DNA from: Chlamydiia bacterium
Lineage (GTDB): Bacteria > Chlamydiota > Chlamydiia > Chlamydiales > FEN-1388
Length of the DNA: 12,338 nt
Direction: 5' to 3'
Assembly (NCBI GenBank): GCA_028293095.1
Contig: JAQGPK010000125.1
Span: 1-12,338, forward strand
The position numbers were made by a program, and so were the translations under genes. This document shows, piece after piece, positions 6,470 through 12,338 of the stretch (within the stretch, counting starts at the first letter, position 1; every line of letters starts with the position of its first letter). The notes beneath the pieces are model-generated. The model made no database searches. It had not been told where the DNA came from and was given only the letters and a program-made list of their open reading frames with translations.

Positions 6470-9400
6470 TTATTTGAGTAGTTGAACTGCTTCTTCATTT
6501 ATAAAACGGCCAAGAAGCGGTGAGTACTCATAACTTCCCCAGGAAATAAAATCTGTTACAGGGTCCTTGCGAAATCCTTTATAGCCCCAAGGTGATTTAG
6601 CTTCGACTGGCTCGATTTTTTTATCTTTTTCGTTCAAGATGATCTCTTCGCCGAAAATTGAATACCAATGGGATTCCAAGCACTTTCTTTGGCTGCTTAA
6701 GAGAATCATAGCGATACTGCCCTCTCGGTCAGTGAGGGCAGCAAAAGGCGTGTATTTAATTTCAACGGCGATTGCGCCTATGGCCTTTCCATTTTGAATA
6801 CTTTTTGGGATTTTAAGGTCTAAAAGAGTACCGGCAGGGTTGATCGAGCCAATTTCTGTATCGCCAATGTAGAGAAAGCGTTTGATTTCATGTTTTACAG
6901 AGGGCTGTTTTCTCTGAATCTTTCTTCCCAAGCTATCCCATTTGTAGGTAACAAGGGTAGTATTTGCTTTCCCAACGGCAATGAGCTGATTGAGTGGATT
7001 GTAGGTGAGCTCAAACTCTTGAAATTCTTTAATATTCCTTCGGCTATCATATCCTCTTATAAGCTGAGCCTCATCTTGTGATCTTCTTCTGCCTAATGAA
7101 TCGTAAGAGTAGCTTCTTGTAAAGAATTCTCCTTGTTCTTCGGTAGGATATCCGAGGGTGTCATAATGGAGAGAGCTTGTTTTTCCATTTCTTGATATCT
7201 GGATAGCGCGCTTCATCGTATCTCTTTCCAGAACATCTTCGGTATAAAAATCACTAGAGATTTGCGAGATCTCTTTGCCATCTATGTAGGTAGTTTGAAT
7301 TCTTCCACAAGGATTTATCGCGACCTCTTCGGTTGGATAGCCGTGTGTTGTGAATGCTTTACAGAAGTGAGTGTAATTTTTTGTCTTATCAAGGACCTGT
7401 CGGCAAATGTTATGAAGATATACACCTTGATAGGTGTATTCGATAGAGCTTCTGTCAGGTAAAGTAACTTTTCGTACACGTCCTAGTCGGTCATACTCGT
7501 AGCTGATCGTATAGGTTCCATAGTCATCTTCAATCGACTCTGTAGCAAGTAGATCTAGATGCGTGTAGGCACGTTTTGTTTTAATGGCCTCTGGCGAGCA
7601 AGAGTAAATGATGCGTCCTGCACGATCATATTCAAAATTTAAAAAAGTTTTTTGGGGCTCTTGACCGATTTGCCTTCGCACACGTGCAAGATTAGCTCCG
7701 AAGTCATAGTCATAAAAATGGGTTTCTTTTCCATAGGATATGCTTTCAATATCGCCATAACTATTATAGACGTAGTATGTCCTTTGCTCTCCACATACTT
7801 TTTCTTTTGATTTTTTTTCAGGGTGATAATTAAATGTTGTGAGGATCTCTTGAGGGCCAGTTTCTGGTTTTGGCAAGATAGTCTCTACGACTTGACGTAC
7901 ATTACCTAATGCATCAAAGAGCTGTTTTTTATCGCGTATCAGCTCTCCAGACTCATCTTTTGTGTAGATTTCAATTTCTCTATCTTGAGCATCATAGACT
8001 GTATGCAGAGAGGTATTGTCTGGGTAGATAACTTGCTTTTCAAGATAGTGCTGGCCAGATGTACTCATCTGGCTTTCGTTATAATCAATATCAATAACAA
8101 GACTATTGGCTTCTTTCATGCGTTTAGGTCTTGATCCCTGAGTATATTCGTATTCTTCGGTCACGGTATCATAGCTCTTTTTGATACAGTTATGAAAAGA
8201 GTCGTAAGAGAAATTGATCCGCTGTACTTTGCTTGTATCTGGCTGTTCTATCCAGGTTGCGCTAATGCGCTCCAGAGGATCATACTCTTTAACCTCAGTA
8301 AAATATTCTTGAGTCGTCGTCCAGTATTTCGTTCGATGTAGTCTCGAAGCTGCATCATATTCATAATCAATACGTCGTGTAGCTGGATTGTCAGAAGATG
8401 AGTTATTATCGGGCGCACAGAGCTCTTGGATAAGACGCCCTGCATCGTCGTAGCTATAAAAATAATAGGCTCCATTGGCAGTTACTTTCGATTTGAGATG
8501 AAAGTGAGAGTATTGAAAATATTCATGGAAAAGATAGTGGTTACTTCCTCGCGCTTGCTTTCCTTTGTAGGTAGGGCGGTTTTTATAGTCATAGTGATAG
8601 GTTATTGCAACCCCATTGCGTTCTTGTTTTCGAAGACAGTTACCCTTCTCAGACCATTGGAACAGCTCTTTAGTCCCATCTGGATAGATGATAGAAAGAG
8701 GTTTGCCTCGAAGGGAAAAATTGGTTGTTTCAACCCTACCGAGAGGATCTTCTTTTTTTTCAATTGTATCAAAAATGTTATACGTATACTTCCAGTAGGA
8801 CTCTGTAATCTTGCCTGTAGAGTCTAAAACAGCAGGTTTTACTATTGTCGTCAGCCTCGAAAGGCTATCATAAATGTAATGAGTTGCGCTTCCGTAGCGA
8901 TTAATCGAGGAGGTTAAATTTCCAAGAGTATCATACTCGAAAATGTTCGCAATAACTCCTTGGCGCGCATACTCTTCTTTCATTGAAATCAGACAGTTTC
9001 GGGCATCAAAACTATAAAAAGTTTTCAAGCGTTTGGCCTTTTCTTCTTTAAAAATAAAGTTATCATTTTTATCGTAGGAATATGTAGTCACCTGCTGAAG
9101 GGGGTTACTCTCCTGTATACAATTGTTATGAGTGTCATAGACAAATTGAGTTGTTTTGATAAGTGAACCTTGAGAATCGTAGATTTCCTGTTTTGTAATA
9201 TTGCCTTGGCTATCTTTTGTATTTTTCGTTCGTTTTTTTAGAACATCTGCTTTTAGTTTGATATCATAATATTTTTCATCGATCGTCTCTTCCCCGTTTT
9301 CGTTAAGCGGGAAGATTTCTCGAATGGAACGCTCTTCCATTTTGAAGGTGTTATTCTCATCGGCAGTCTTTCCATCGTCAATCACCTCTCTAATAAGATA

Positions 9401-10861
9401 CCCATCATCATTGTAGGAGAAAAACTGCCTTTCTTGAATCACTTGGTTATAGAAGGTCAGCTTTTTTATGACGAGATTGGTATTTGGCTTGTATTCATAA
9501 AGAGTTGAGACACCATTTGAAGTAATCTCCTTTTCAAGATTATGAAAGTGGTCATGTGAAAATTGTAAAGGGATGAAATCGTATGGAGTGTCTAGCTTTT
9601 GAATTACCTCTTGTTGGATATTGCCCTTGTGATCAAAGCTGTAATCGATAGTTTTTTTTAGCTCATGAGGATCCTTGGCCTCGAAAAATTGCCTTATTGT
9701 AGGCTCTTTGGGTATATCTATCCCAGCCCACGTAAGTTTTTCGACGCTGTACAGCTTATTATCTAAATAACGCTCACGCTTTGTAAACAGGTTCTCTTCA
9801 TGGTGGTAGACTATTTTACCATCGATTGCATCGATGACTTGAGTTGTGTCTGGGGTATAGGAAAAGTTAAAAAGGGGCTCTTGACTACCACCATTTAAGA
9901 GAGAGGATACTTGTCCCTGACTATTGTAGTTGATGGTAAGGTGACGCCCTTCAGGGTGCTCTCTTTTATGTAACAGTTTTCTTTTGCCGAATGTTTTGTA
10001 GTGATAGATAAGGGTCGGCTTTGTAGACCGTAAAATTTTTATTACATAATTTTGTGGATTAAAAATATAAGACAGAGAGGATCCATCAGATGAAGATGCA
10101 AATATTTTATCTGTCTCATAAGTAAAGCTGACAGAGGCAAGTACGTTTGCTTTTGTTGAGTTTACTGTTTGAATGGATATCAGCTCTCCTGTCTCGTTGT
10201 AGCTATAGAAGAAGTAGTTACCATTAGGGAGTCTTTCTGAGAGAAGTCGGTAGTAAGTAGGATTTTTAAGTGTAGCTGCATACCTTTCTCGTGTGCTGTC
10301 ATGCAAAAGCCTACCCGTATAGGTAGCGTCTACCTGTTCATAGCTTCTAATTGTTCCGTCACAGGTTGTTATAGTGCATCGATTCTTTTGGAAACGAAGG
10401 ATATTGTTTTCGAGATTATTTTTTGCGGAAAGTGCCATATGAGCGTTTAAAGGAGTTATAAGTTCACATCTTGTTGAGTTAGGTAGGAGTGTTATTTCCT
10501 TTTCTTCTGAGAAATCGTGATAGGTTGAATACACCATAGAGGTGCCGTTAGGCTCTGCTGTGACCCCAACTACTAATTTATAGGAGTTTGTTGAATTTAC
10601 TTGAGAATCAGTACCAACTACAAGAGCGCAATGTGGGAAAAAGCGCGTATCGGAAGTGGTACTTGAATAGCTATGACGTAGCAGAATGGGATCAATATGC
10701 CCTATCCGACCATCAATCTCATCTTCAATGTAGCATCCAGAAACAACATCAACAACATTTAAGATAAGGGGCCTGACATCATTGTAGATAAGAGAGCACT
10801 CGGCATTTTGCGGAAGTAAAAGAGCAAGAAGAGAAAGAAAAAAATATAAAAATAGGTGCAT
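6470..10861 (-). CDS. secreted RHS/YD-repeat protein without C-terminal toxin tip
   Basis: This 1463-residue protein starts with a signal peptide (about 1-22, LFLYFFLSLLALLLP core). It goes straight into an RHS N-terminal segment (about 34-68, VDVVSGCYIEDEIDGRIG then LLRHSYSS) that resembles the DUF6531-type opening. Many YD repeats follow, for example FEYDTLGNLTSS, YIYDSLSRLTTI, YSYDDAGRLIQEL, FEYDRAGRIIYS, YEYDRLGRVRKVTLPD and YSYDSLGRRR. The C-terminal RHS core is clear: LTDREGSIAMI, SHWYSIFGEE, then WGYKGFRKDPVTDFISWGSY and LLGRFINEEAVQLLK at the very end (1451-1463). In polymorphic toxins a DPxGL cleavage motif and a variable toxin follow this point; here both are missing and the gene stops. 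RHS repeats usually build a hollow beta-cage. The start has AGGA 6 bp upstream. Surface or secreted location is inferred from the signal peptide; its role is unknown. Confidence 0.93.
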   Translation of the reverse strand: MHLFLYFFLSLLALLLPQNAECSLIYNDVRPLILNVVDVVSGCYIEDEIDGRIGHIDPILLRHSYSSTTSDTRFFPHCALVVGTDSQVNSTNSYKLVVGVTAEPNGTSMVYSTYHDFSEEKEITLLPNSTRCELITPLNAHMALSAKNNLENNILRFQKNRCTITTCDGTIRSYEQVDATYTGRLLHDSTRERYAATLKNPTYYRLLSERLPNGNYFFYSYNETGELISIQTVNSTKANVLASVSFTYETDKIFASSSDGSSLSYIFNPQNYVIKILRSTKPTLIYHYKTFGKRKLLHKREHPEGRHLTINYNSQGQVSSLLNGGSQEPLFNFSYTPDTTQVIDAIDGKIVYHHEENLFTKRERYLDNKLYSVEKLTWAGIDIPKEPTIRQFFEAKDPHELKKTIDYSFDHKGNIQQEVIQKLDTPYDFIPLQFSHDHFHNLEKEITSNGVSTLYEYKPNTNLVIKKLTFYNQVIQERQFFSYNDDGYLIREVIDDGKTADENNTFKMEERSIREIFPLNENGEETIDEKYYDIKLKADVLKKRTKNTKDSQGNITKQEIYDSQGSLIKTTQFVYDTHNNCIQESNPLQQVTTYSYDKNDNFIFKEEKAKRLKTFYSFDARNCLISMKEEYARQGVIANIFEYDTLGNLTSSINRYGSATHYIYDSLSRLTTIVKPAVLDSTGKITESYWKYTYNIFDTIEKKEDPLGRVETTNFSLRGKPLSIIYPDGTKELFQWSEKGNCLRKQERNGVAITYHYDYKNRPTYKGKQARGSNHYLFHEYFQYSHFHLKSKVTANGAYYFYSYDDAGRLIQELCAPDNNSSSDNPATRRIDYEYDAASRLHRTKYWTTTQEYFTEVKEYDPLERISATWIEQPDTSKVQRINFSYDSFHNCIKKSYDTVTEEYEYTQGSRPKRMKEANSLVIDIDYNESQMSTSGQHYLEKQVIYPDNTSLHTVYDAQDREIEIYTKDESGELIRDKKQLFDALGNVRQVVETILPKPETGPQEILTTFNYHPEKKSKEKVCGEQRTYYVYNSYGDIESISYGKETHFYDYDFGANLARVRRQIGQEPQKTFLNFEYDRAGRIIYSCSPEAIKTKRAYTHLDLLATESIEDDYGTYTISYEYDRLGRVRKVTLPDRSSIEYTYQGVYLHNICRQVLDKTKNYTHFCKAFTTHGYPTEEVAINPCGRIQTTYIDGKEISQISSDFYTEDVLERDTMKRAIQISRNGKTSSLHYDTLGYPTEEQGEFFTRSYSYDSLGRRRSQDEAQLIRGYDSRRNIKEFQEFELTYNPLNQLIAVGKANTTLVTYKWDSLGRKIQRKQPSVKHEIKRFLYIGDTEIGSINPAGTLLDLKIPKSIQNGKAIGAIAVEIKYTPFAALTDREGSIAMILLSSQRKCLESHWYSIFGEEIILNEKDKKIEPVEAKSPWGYKGFRKDPVTDFISWGSYEYSPLLGRFINEEAVQLLK

Positions 10862-10885
10862 ACGACGTCCTACATAAAAATAGAG

Positions 10886-10914
10886 TTACCAATCATTTTC
10901 TTATTCTCTATAGT
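10886..10914 (+). promoter_or_regulatory. predicted sigma-70-type promoter for maf
   Basis: TTACCA (10886-10891, 4 of 6 to consensus) and TATAGT (10909-10914, 5 of 6) are separated by 17 bp. Transcription would start near 10921, giving a leader of about 28 nt before the maf ATG, with AAGG at 10937-10940 as ribosome site. The 87-bp divergent spacer must also hold the RHS promoter on the other strand, for which I found no convincing boxes. Confidence 0.5.
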
Positions 10915-10948
10915 ATTTAGATACACAATAGGTGGTAAGGCAATAATT

Positions 10949-11536
10949 ATGGAACTTATTTTAGGCTCTTCCTCTCCTCGAAGAAAAGAAATTTTAGAAT
11001 TTTTTTCTTACCCTTTTCGTCAGGCATCGCCCCCATTTGATGAATCCTTAGTCCCCTTTACAGGTAATCCTGCGGCATATGTGACGACTTTAGCCTTAGA
11101 AAAGGCGTATTCTTTAAAAGAGAGATACTCTCAAGCTGTGATCGTAACCGCCGATACAATTGTCTTTTCGGAAGGTGAAGTTCTTGGTAAACCGAAAAAT
11201 GAAGAAGATATGAGACGTATGCTGATGCAACTTTCAGGTCGTTGGCATTCGGTCTTTACAGGGGTTGCGGTCGTAACGCCTGAGATTAAGCTTTTTGATC
11301 ATGCAGAAACACGAGTGCTCTGTAATCCTTTATCTTCGGATGAAATTCAAAAGTATATGAAAGGCCACTCTTTATATGATAAAGCTGGTGCCTATGCGAT
11401 TCAAGCAAGTGGGAGCTTACTTGTGAATAGAATTGAGGGGTGTTACTATAACGTAATGGGGCTTCCAGTAAATACCGTGCATAAGCTTCTTGTGCAAGTT
11501 GGAATTGAACTCTGGGACTATCTCAAAAAGTTTTAA
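10949..11536 (+). CDS. maf: Maf nucleotide pyrophosphatase (dTTP/UTP type likely)
   Basis: Maf proteins hydrolyse non-canonical or selected nucleoside triphosphates to monophosphates and are linked to septum control. This 195-residue protein has the full family pattern: LGSSSPRRKEIL near the N-terminus, PAAYVTTLALEKA, VTADTIVFSEGEVLGKPKN with the catalytic Asp, MLMQLSGRWHSVFTGVAV, then YDKAGAYAIQASGSLLV and GCYYNVMGLPV. The DKAGAY block resembles the YhdE (dTTP/UTP) subgroup more than YceF, but subgroup choice is inference. I chose the ATG at 10949 rather than the in-frame GTG at 10856. Family homology starts at MELILGSSS, AAGG lies 8 bp upstream, and the GTG version would overlap the RHS gene start and the predicted promoter. 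It is divergent from the RHS gene, and the second inverted-repeat element lies downstream. Confidence 0.95.
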   Translation: MELILGSSSPRRKEILEFFSYPFRQASPPFDESLVPFTGNPAAYVTTLALEKAYSLKERYSQAVIVTADTIVFSEGEVLGKPKNEEDMRRMLMQLSGRWHSVFTGVAVVTPEIKLFDHAETRVLCNPLSSDEIQKYMKGHSLYDKAGAYAIQASGSLLVNRIEGCYYNVMGLPVNTVHKLLVQVGIELWDYLKKF

Positions 11537-11584
11537 TACGCATCTCAACGAATCTAAGTCATTGAAAGGCTTTCTATATAACGG

Positions 11585-11609
11585 TTTGCGTTAGTTTTTT
11601 TAACGCAAA
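11585..11609. repeat. small hairpin at the edge of element copy 2
   Basis: TTTGCGTTA (11585-11593) and TAACGCAAA (11601-11609) form a perfect 9-bp stem with a 7-base, T-rich loop. The right half is the outer end of the left arm of the larger element, so the arm motif is present here in both orientations. Copy 1 lacks the equivalent extra half. Confidence 0.6.
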
Positions 11610-11856
11610 GAAATACAGGAGGCGCAAAGACGCAAAGAGTAGCCACACAATGCTGTAGGGAAGGCCTTTTTGATTCTTTTTCACCACAGAGATCACAGAG
11701 ATCACAGAGGACACAGAGAGAGAGGAGAGAGAGGAGAGAGAGGAGAGAACGGCAACATAGGTAACACTTTTTAAATAAATCTAACATTGCTTTTAATACG
11801 TAAAGCTCTTTTTTTCTTTGCGCTTTTGCGTCTTCTGTATTTCTTTGCGTTAAAAA
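11595..11856. repeat. inverted-repeat element, copy 2 (long)
   Basis: This occupies most of the 349-bp gap between the convergent maf and the last gene. The left arm (11595-11639) and right arm (about 11807-11856) share a perfect 22-bp terminal inverted repeat (11597-11618 against 11835-11856) with core AACGCAAAGAAATACAG. Less exact CGCAAAGA-type repeats follow inward. The left arm is identical to copy 1 (1740-1761) over 22 bp. The interiors of the copies differ: this one carries the 9-bp-periodic array at 11685-11747. No transposase, no clear target duplication and no credible gene lies inside; the open frame on the minus strand here (11554-11787) is made of repeat sequence. The rest of the gap (11537-11584) shows no other feature. 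Confidence 0.78.
11685..11747. repeat. 9-bp-periodic tandem array inside element copy 2
   Basis: Seven consecutive 9-bp units lie in register. Four are CACAGAGNN units (starting 11685, 11694, 11703, 11712) and three are identical AGAGGAGAG units (11721, 11730, 11739). The change from one unit to the other without loss of period suggests slippage expansion. CACAGAG-type arrays paired with CGCAAAG-type arms are, as I recall, found in intergenic repeats of many environmental bacteria. Confidence 0.8.
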
Positions 11857-11885
11857 TGATTCGGCTGGTAAGTAGCGTATCGCTA

Positions 11886-12338
11886 TTATTCATAATCTTC
11901 AGGATTTGAAGAGGAAACACCGAAATCAATGAAGTTGATATCAAAATTCAGAGGGAGCATCTTTATAACAGTGTCTCTAAGGATTTGGCTCTTTTCAGTA
12001 CGGAAAGGAGTGTTATCGCTCTTTATGCCTGTTTTTTTTTCTTCTCTCTCTTTCTCTTTAAGTGCCTCATGGATTTCATTTCTTTTGGCCAGCACTTTTT
12101 TGACAGTTTTTTCATTTTGAAATAGCGCTAAGAGTAGCTCTCGAGGAGCTAAGTAGATACTCATAATGTAGGGGCTCTTAGTGTTTGAGATTTGGATAAA
12201 GTCACAAAGAGATTTGTAGTATTCGCCATTTGCCGGTGGATCTGTAAGATCTTGAGGGATATTTCCCTTTAACATTTTATAAAGAACAGTTTGGTAGAGA
12301 TCATTGTCTAGTGGAAGAGATGCTAGATCTTCTTTAGA
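11886..12338 (-). CDS. hypothetical protein, 3' part (5'-truncated by window edge)
   Basis: The minus-strand frame is open from the window edge (12338) to the stop at 11886, giving 150 codons. The Met at 12275 is internal: 21 further in-frame codons (SKEDLASLPLDNDLYQ...) lie upstream with no stop, so the true start is outside the window. The visible part has a globular-looking region (GEYYKSLCDFIQISNTKS, then YIMSIYLAPRELLLALFQNE). A highly charged, probably coiled-coil helix (KTVKKVLAKRNEIHEALKEKE, shortened here to its Lys/Glu-rich core) follows, then a tail with PLNFDINFIDFG and an acidic end NPEDYE. No membrane segment or catalytic motif is evident. I do not recognise the family. It is convergent with maf, and the repeat element separates their 3' ends. 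Confidence 0.7.
   Translation of the reverse strand, partial: SKEDLASLPLDNDLYQTVLYKMLKGNIPQDLTDPPANGEYYKSLCDFIQISNTKSPYIMSIYLAPRELLLALFQNEKTVKKVLAKRNEIHEALKEKEREEKKTGIKSDNTPFRTEKSQILRDTVIKMLPLNFDINFIDFGVSSSNPEDYE

Noticed and set aside
8426..8827. 133-codon plus-strand open frame inside the RHS gene
   Set aside because: It lies antisense to clear YD-repeat coding sequence and its translation shows no domain; it is a shadow frame.
10856..10948. N-terminal extension of Maf from a GTG at 10856
   Set aside because: It would overlap the RHS start and the predicted promoter, is not conserved-looking, and the ATG at 10949 has both a ribosome site and the family N-terminus.
11554..11787. Minus-strand open frame of 77 codons with repeated Leu-Ser-Leu and Cys-Asp-Leu units
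   Set aside because: It is a translation of the 9-bp array and the CGCAAAG-type arm. The residue repeats follow from the DNA period, and there is no ribosome site or family.
1..12338. CRISPR array, tRNA or rRNA genes
   Set aside because: No regular spacer-repeat pattern beyond the 9-bp array and no tRNA cloverleaf or rRNA-like stretch was seen in the gaps, which are short or filled by the two repeat elements.

Overview
The window looks like chromosomal DNA from a member of the Chlamydiota, most likely an environmental (Chlamydia-like) lineage. The main clue is gene order: a small hypothetical gene, then nqrA (Na+-translocating NADH:quinone reductase subunit A), converging on hemB. As I recall it, this matches the CT635-nqrA-hemB neighbourhood of Chlamydia trachomatis. 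The base composition is moderately AT-rich, Shine-Dalgarno sites are short, and a very large RHS protein and a MoxR/DUF58 cluster sit beside housekeeping genes. No rRNA, tRNA, transposase or CRISPR array is visible. The taxonomic call is an inference and was not tested by search.

Layout. Positions 2-304 hold the 3' end of a small charged hypothetical protein. nqrA follows (341-1726), with a perfect 16-bp palindrome just before its start. A 323-bp gap between the convergent nqrA and hemB genes contains a long inverted-repeat element (1740-1923). hemB (2050-3039, minus) encodes a 5-aminolevulinate dehydratase of the non-zinc, aspartate-rich metal-site type. Divergent from it is a tight three-gene operon (3102-5918): a MoxR AAA+ ATPase, a DUF58 protein with a von Willebrand-like metal site, and a membrane-anchored BatD/DUF4381-like protein. 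The VWA proteins (BatA/BatB) that usually accompany these are not present. A GNAT acetyltransferase (5915-6406, minus) converges on this operon and overlaps its stop codon.

A secreted RHS/YD-repeat protein of 1463 residues (6470-10861, minus) fills over a third of the window. It ends exactly where the conserved RHS core ends and has no C-terminal toxin tip. Divergent from it is maf (10949-11536), a nucleotide pyrophosphatase, with a reasonable sigma-70-type promoter in the 87-bp spacer. A second, longer copy of the inverted-repeat element (11595-11856) lies between maf and a convergent, 5'-truncated hypothetical gene (11886-12338, minus). The element carries an internal 9-bp-periodic array.

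How it fits together: NqrA is one subunit of a sodium-pumping respiratory complex whose other subunits must be encoded elsewhere. HemB acts in tetrapyrrole synthesis, and Maf in nucleotide-pool sanitation or division control. The MoxR-DUF58-BatD-like operon probably works as a chaperone-like envelope or stress module. The most unusual items are the two related inverted-repeat elements, both in gaps between convergent genes, and the tipless secreted RHS shell.
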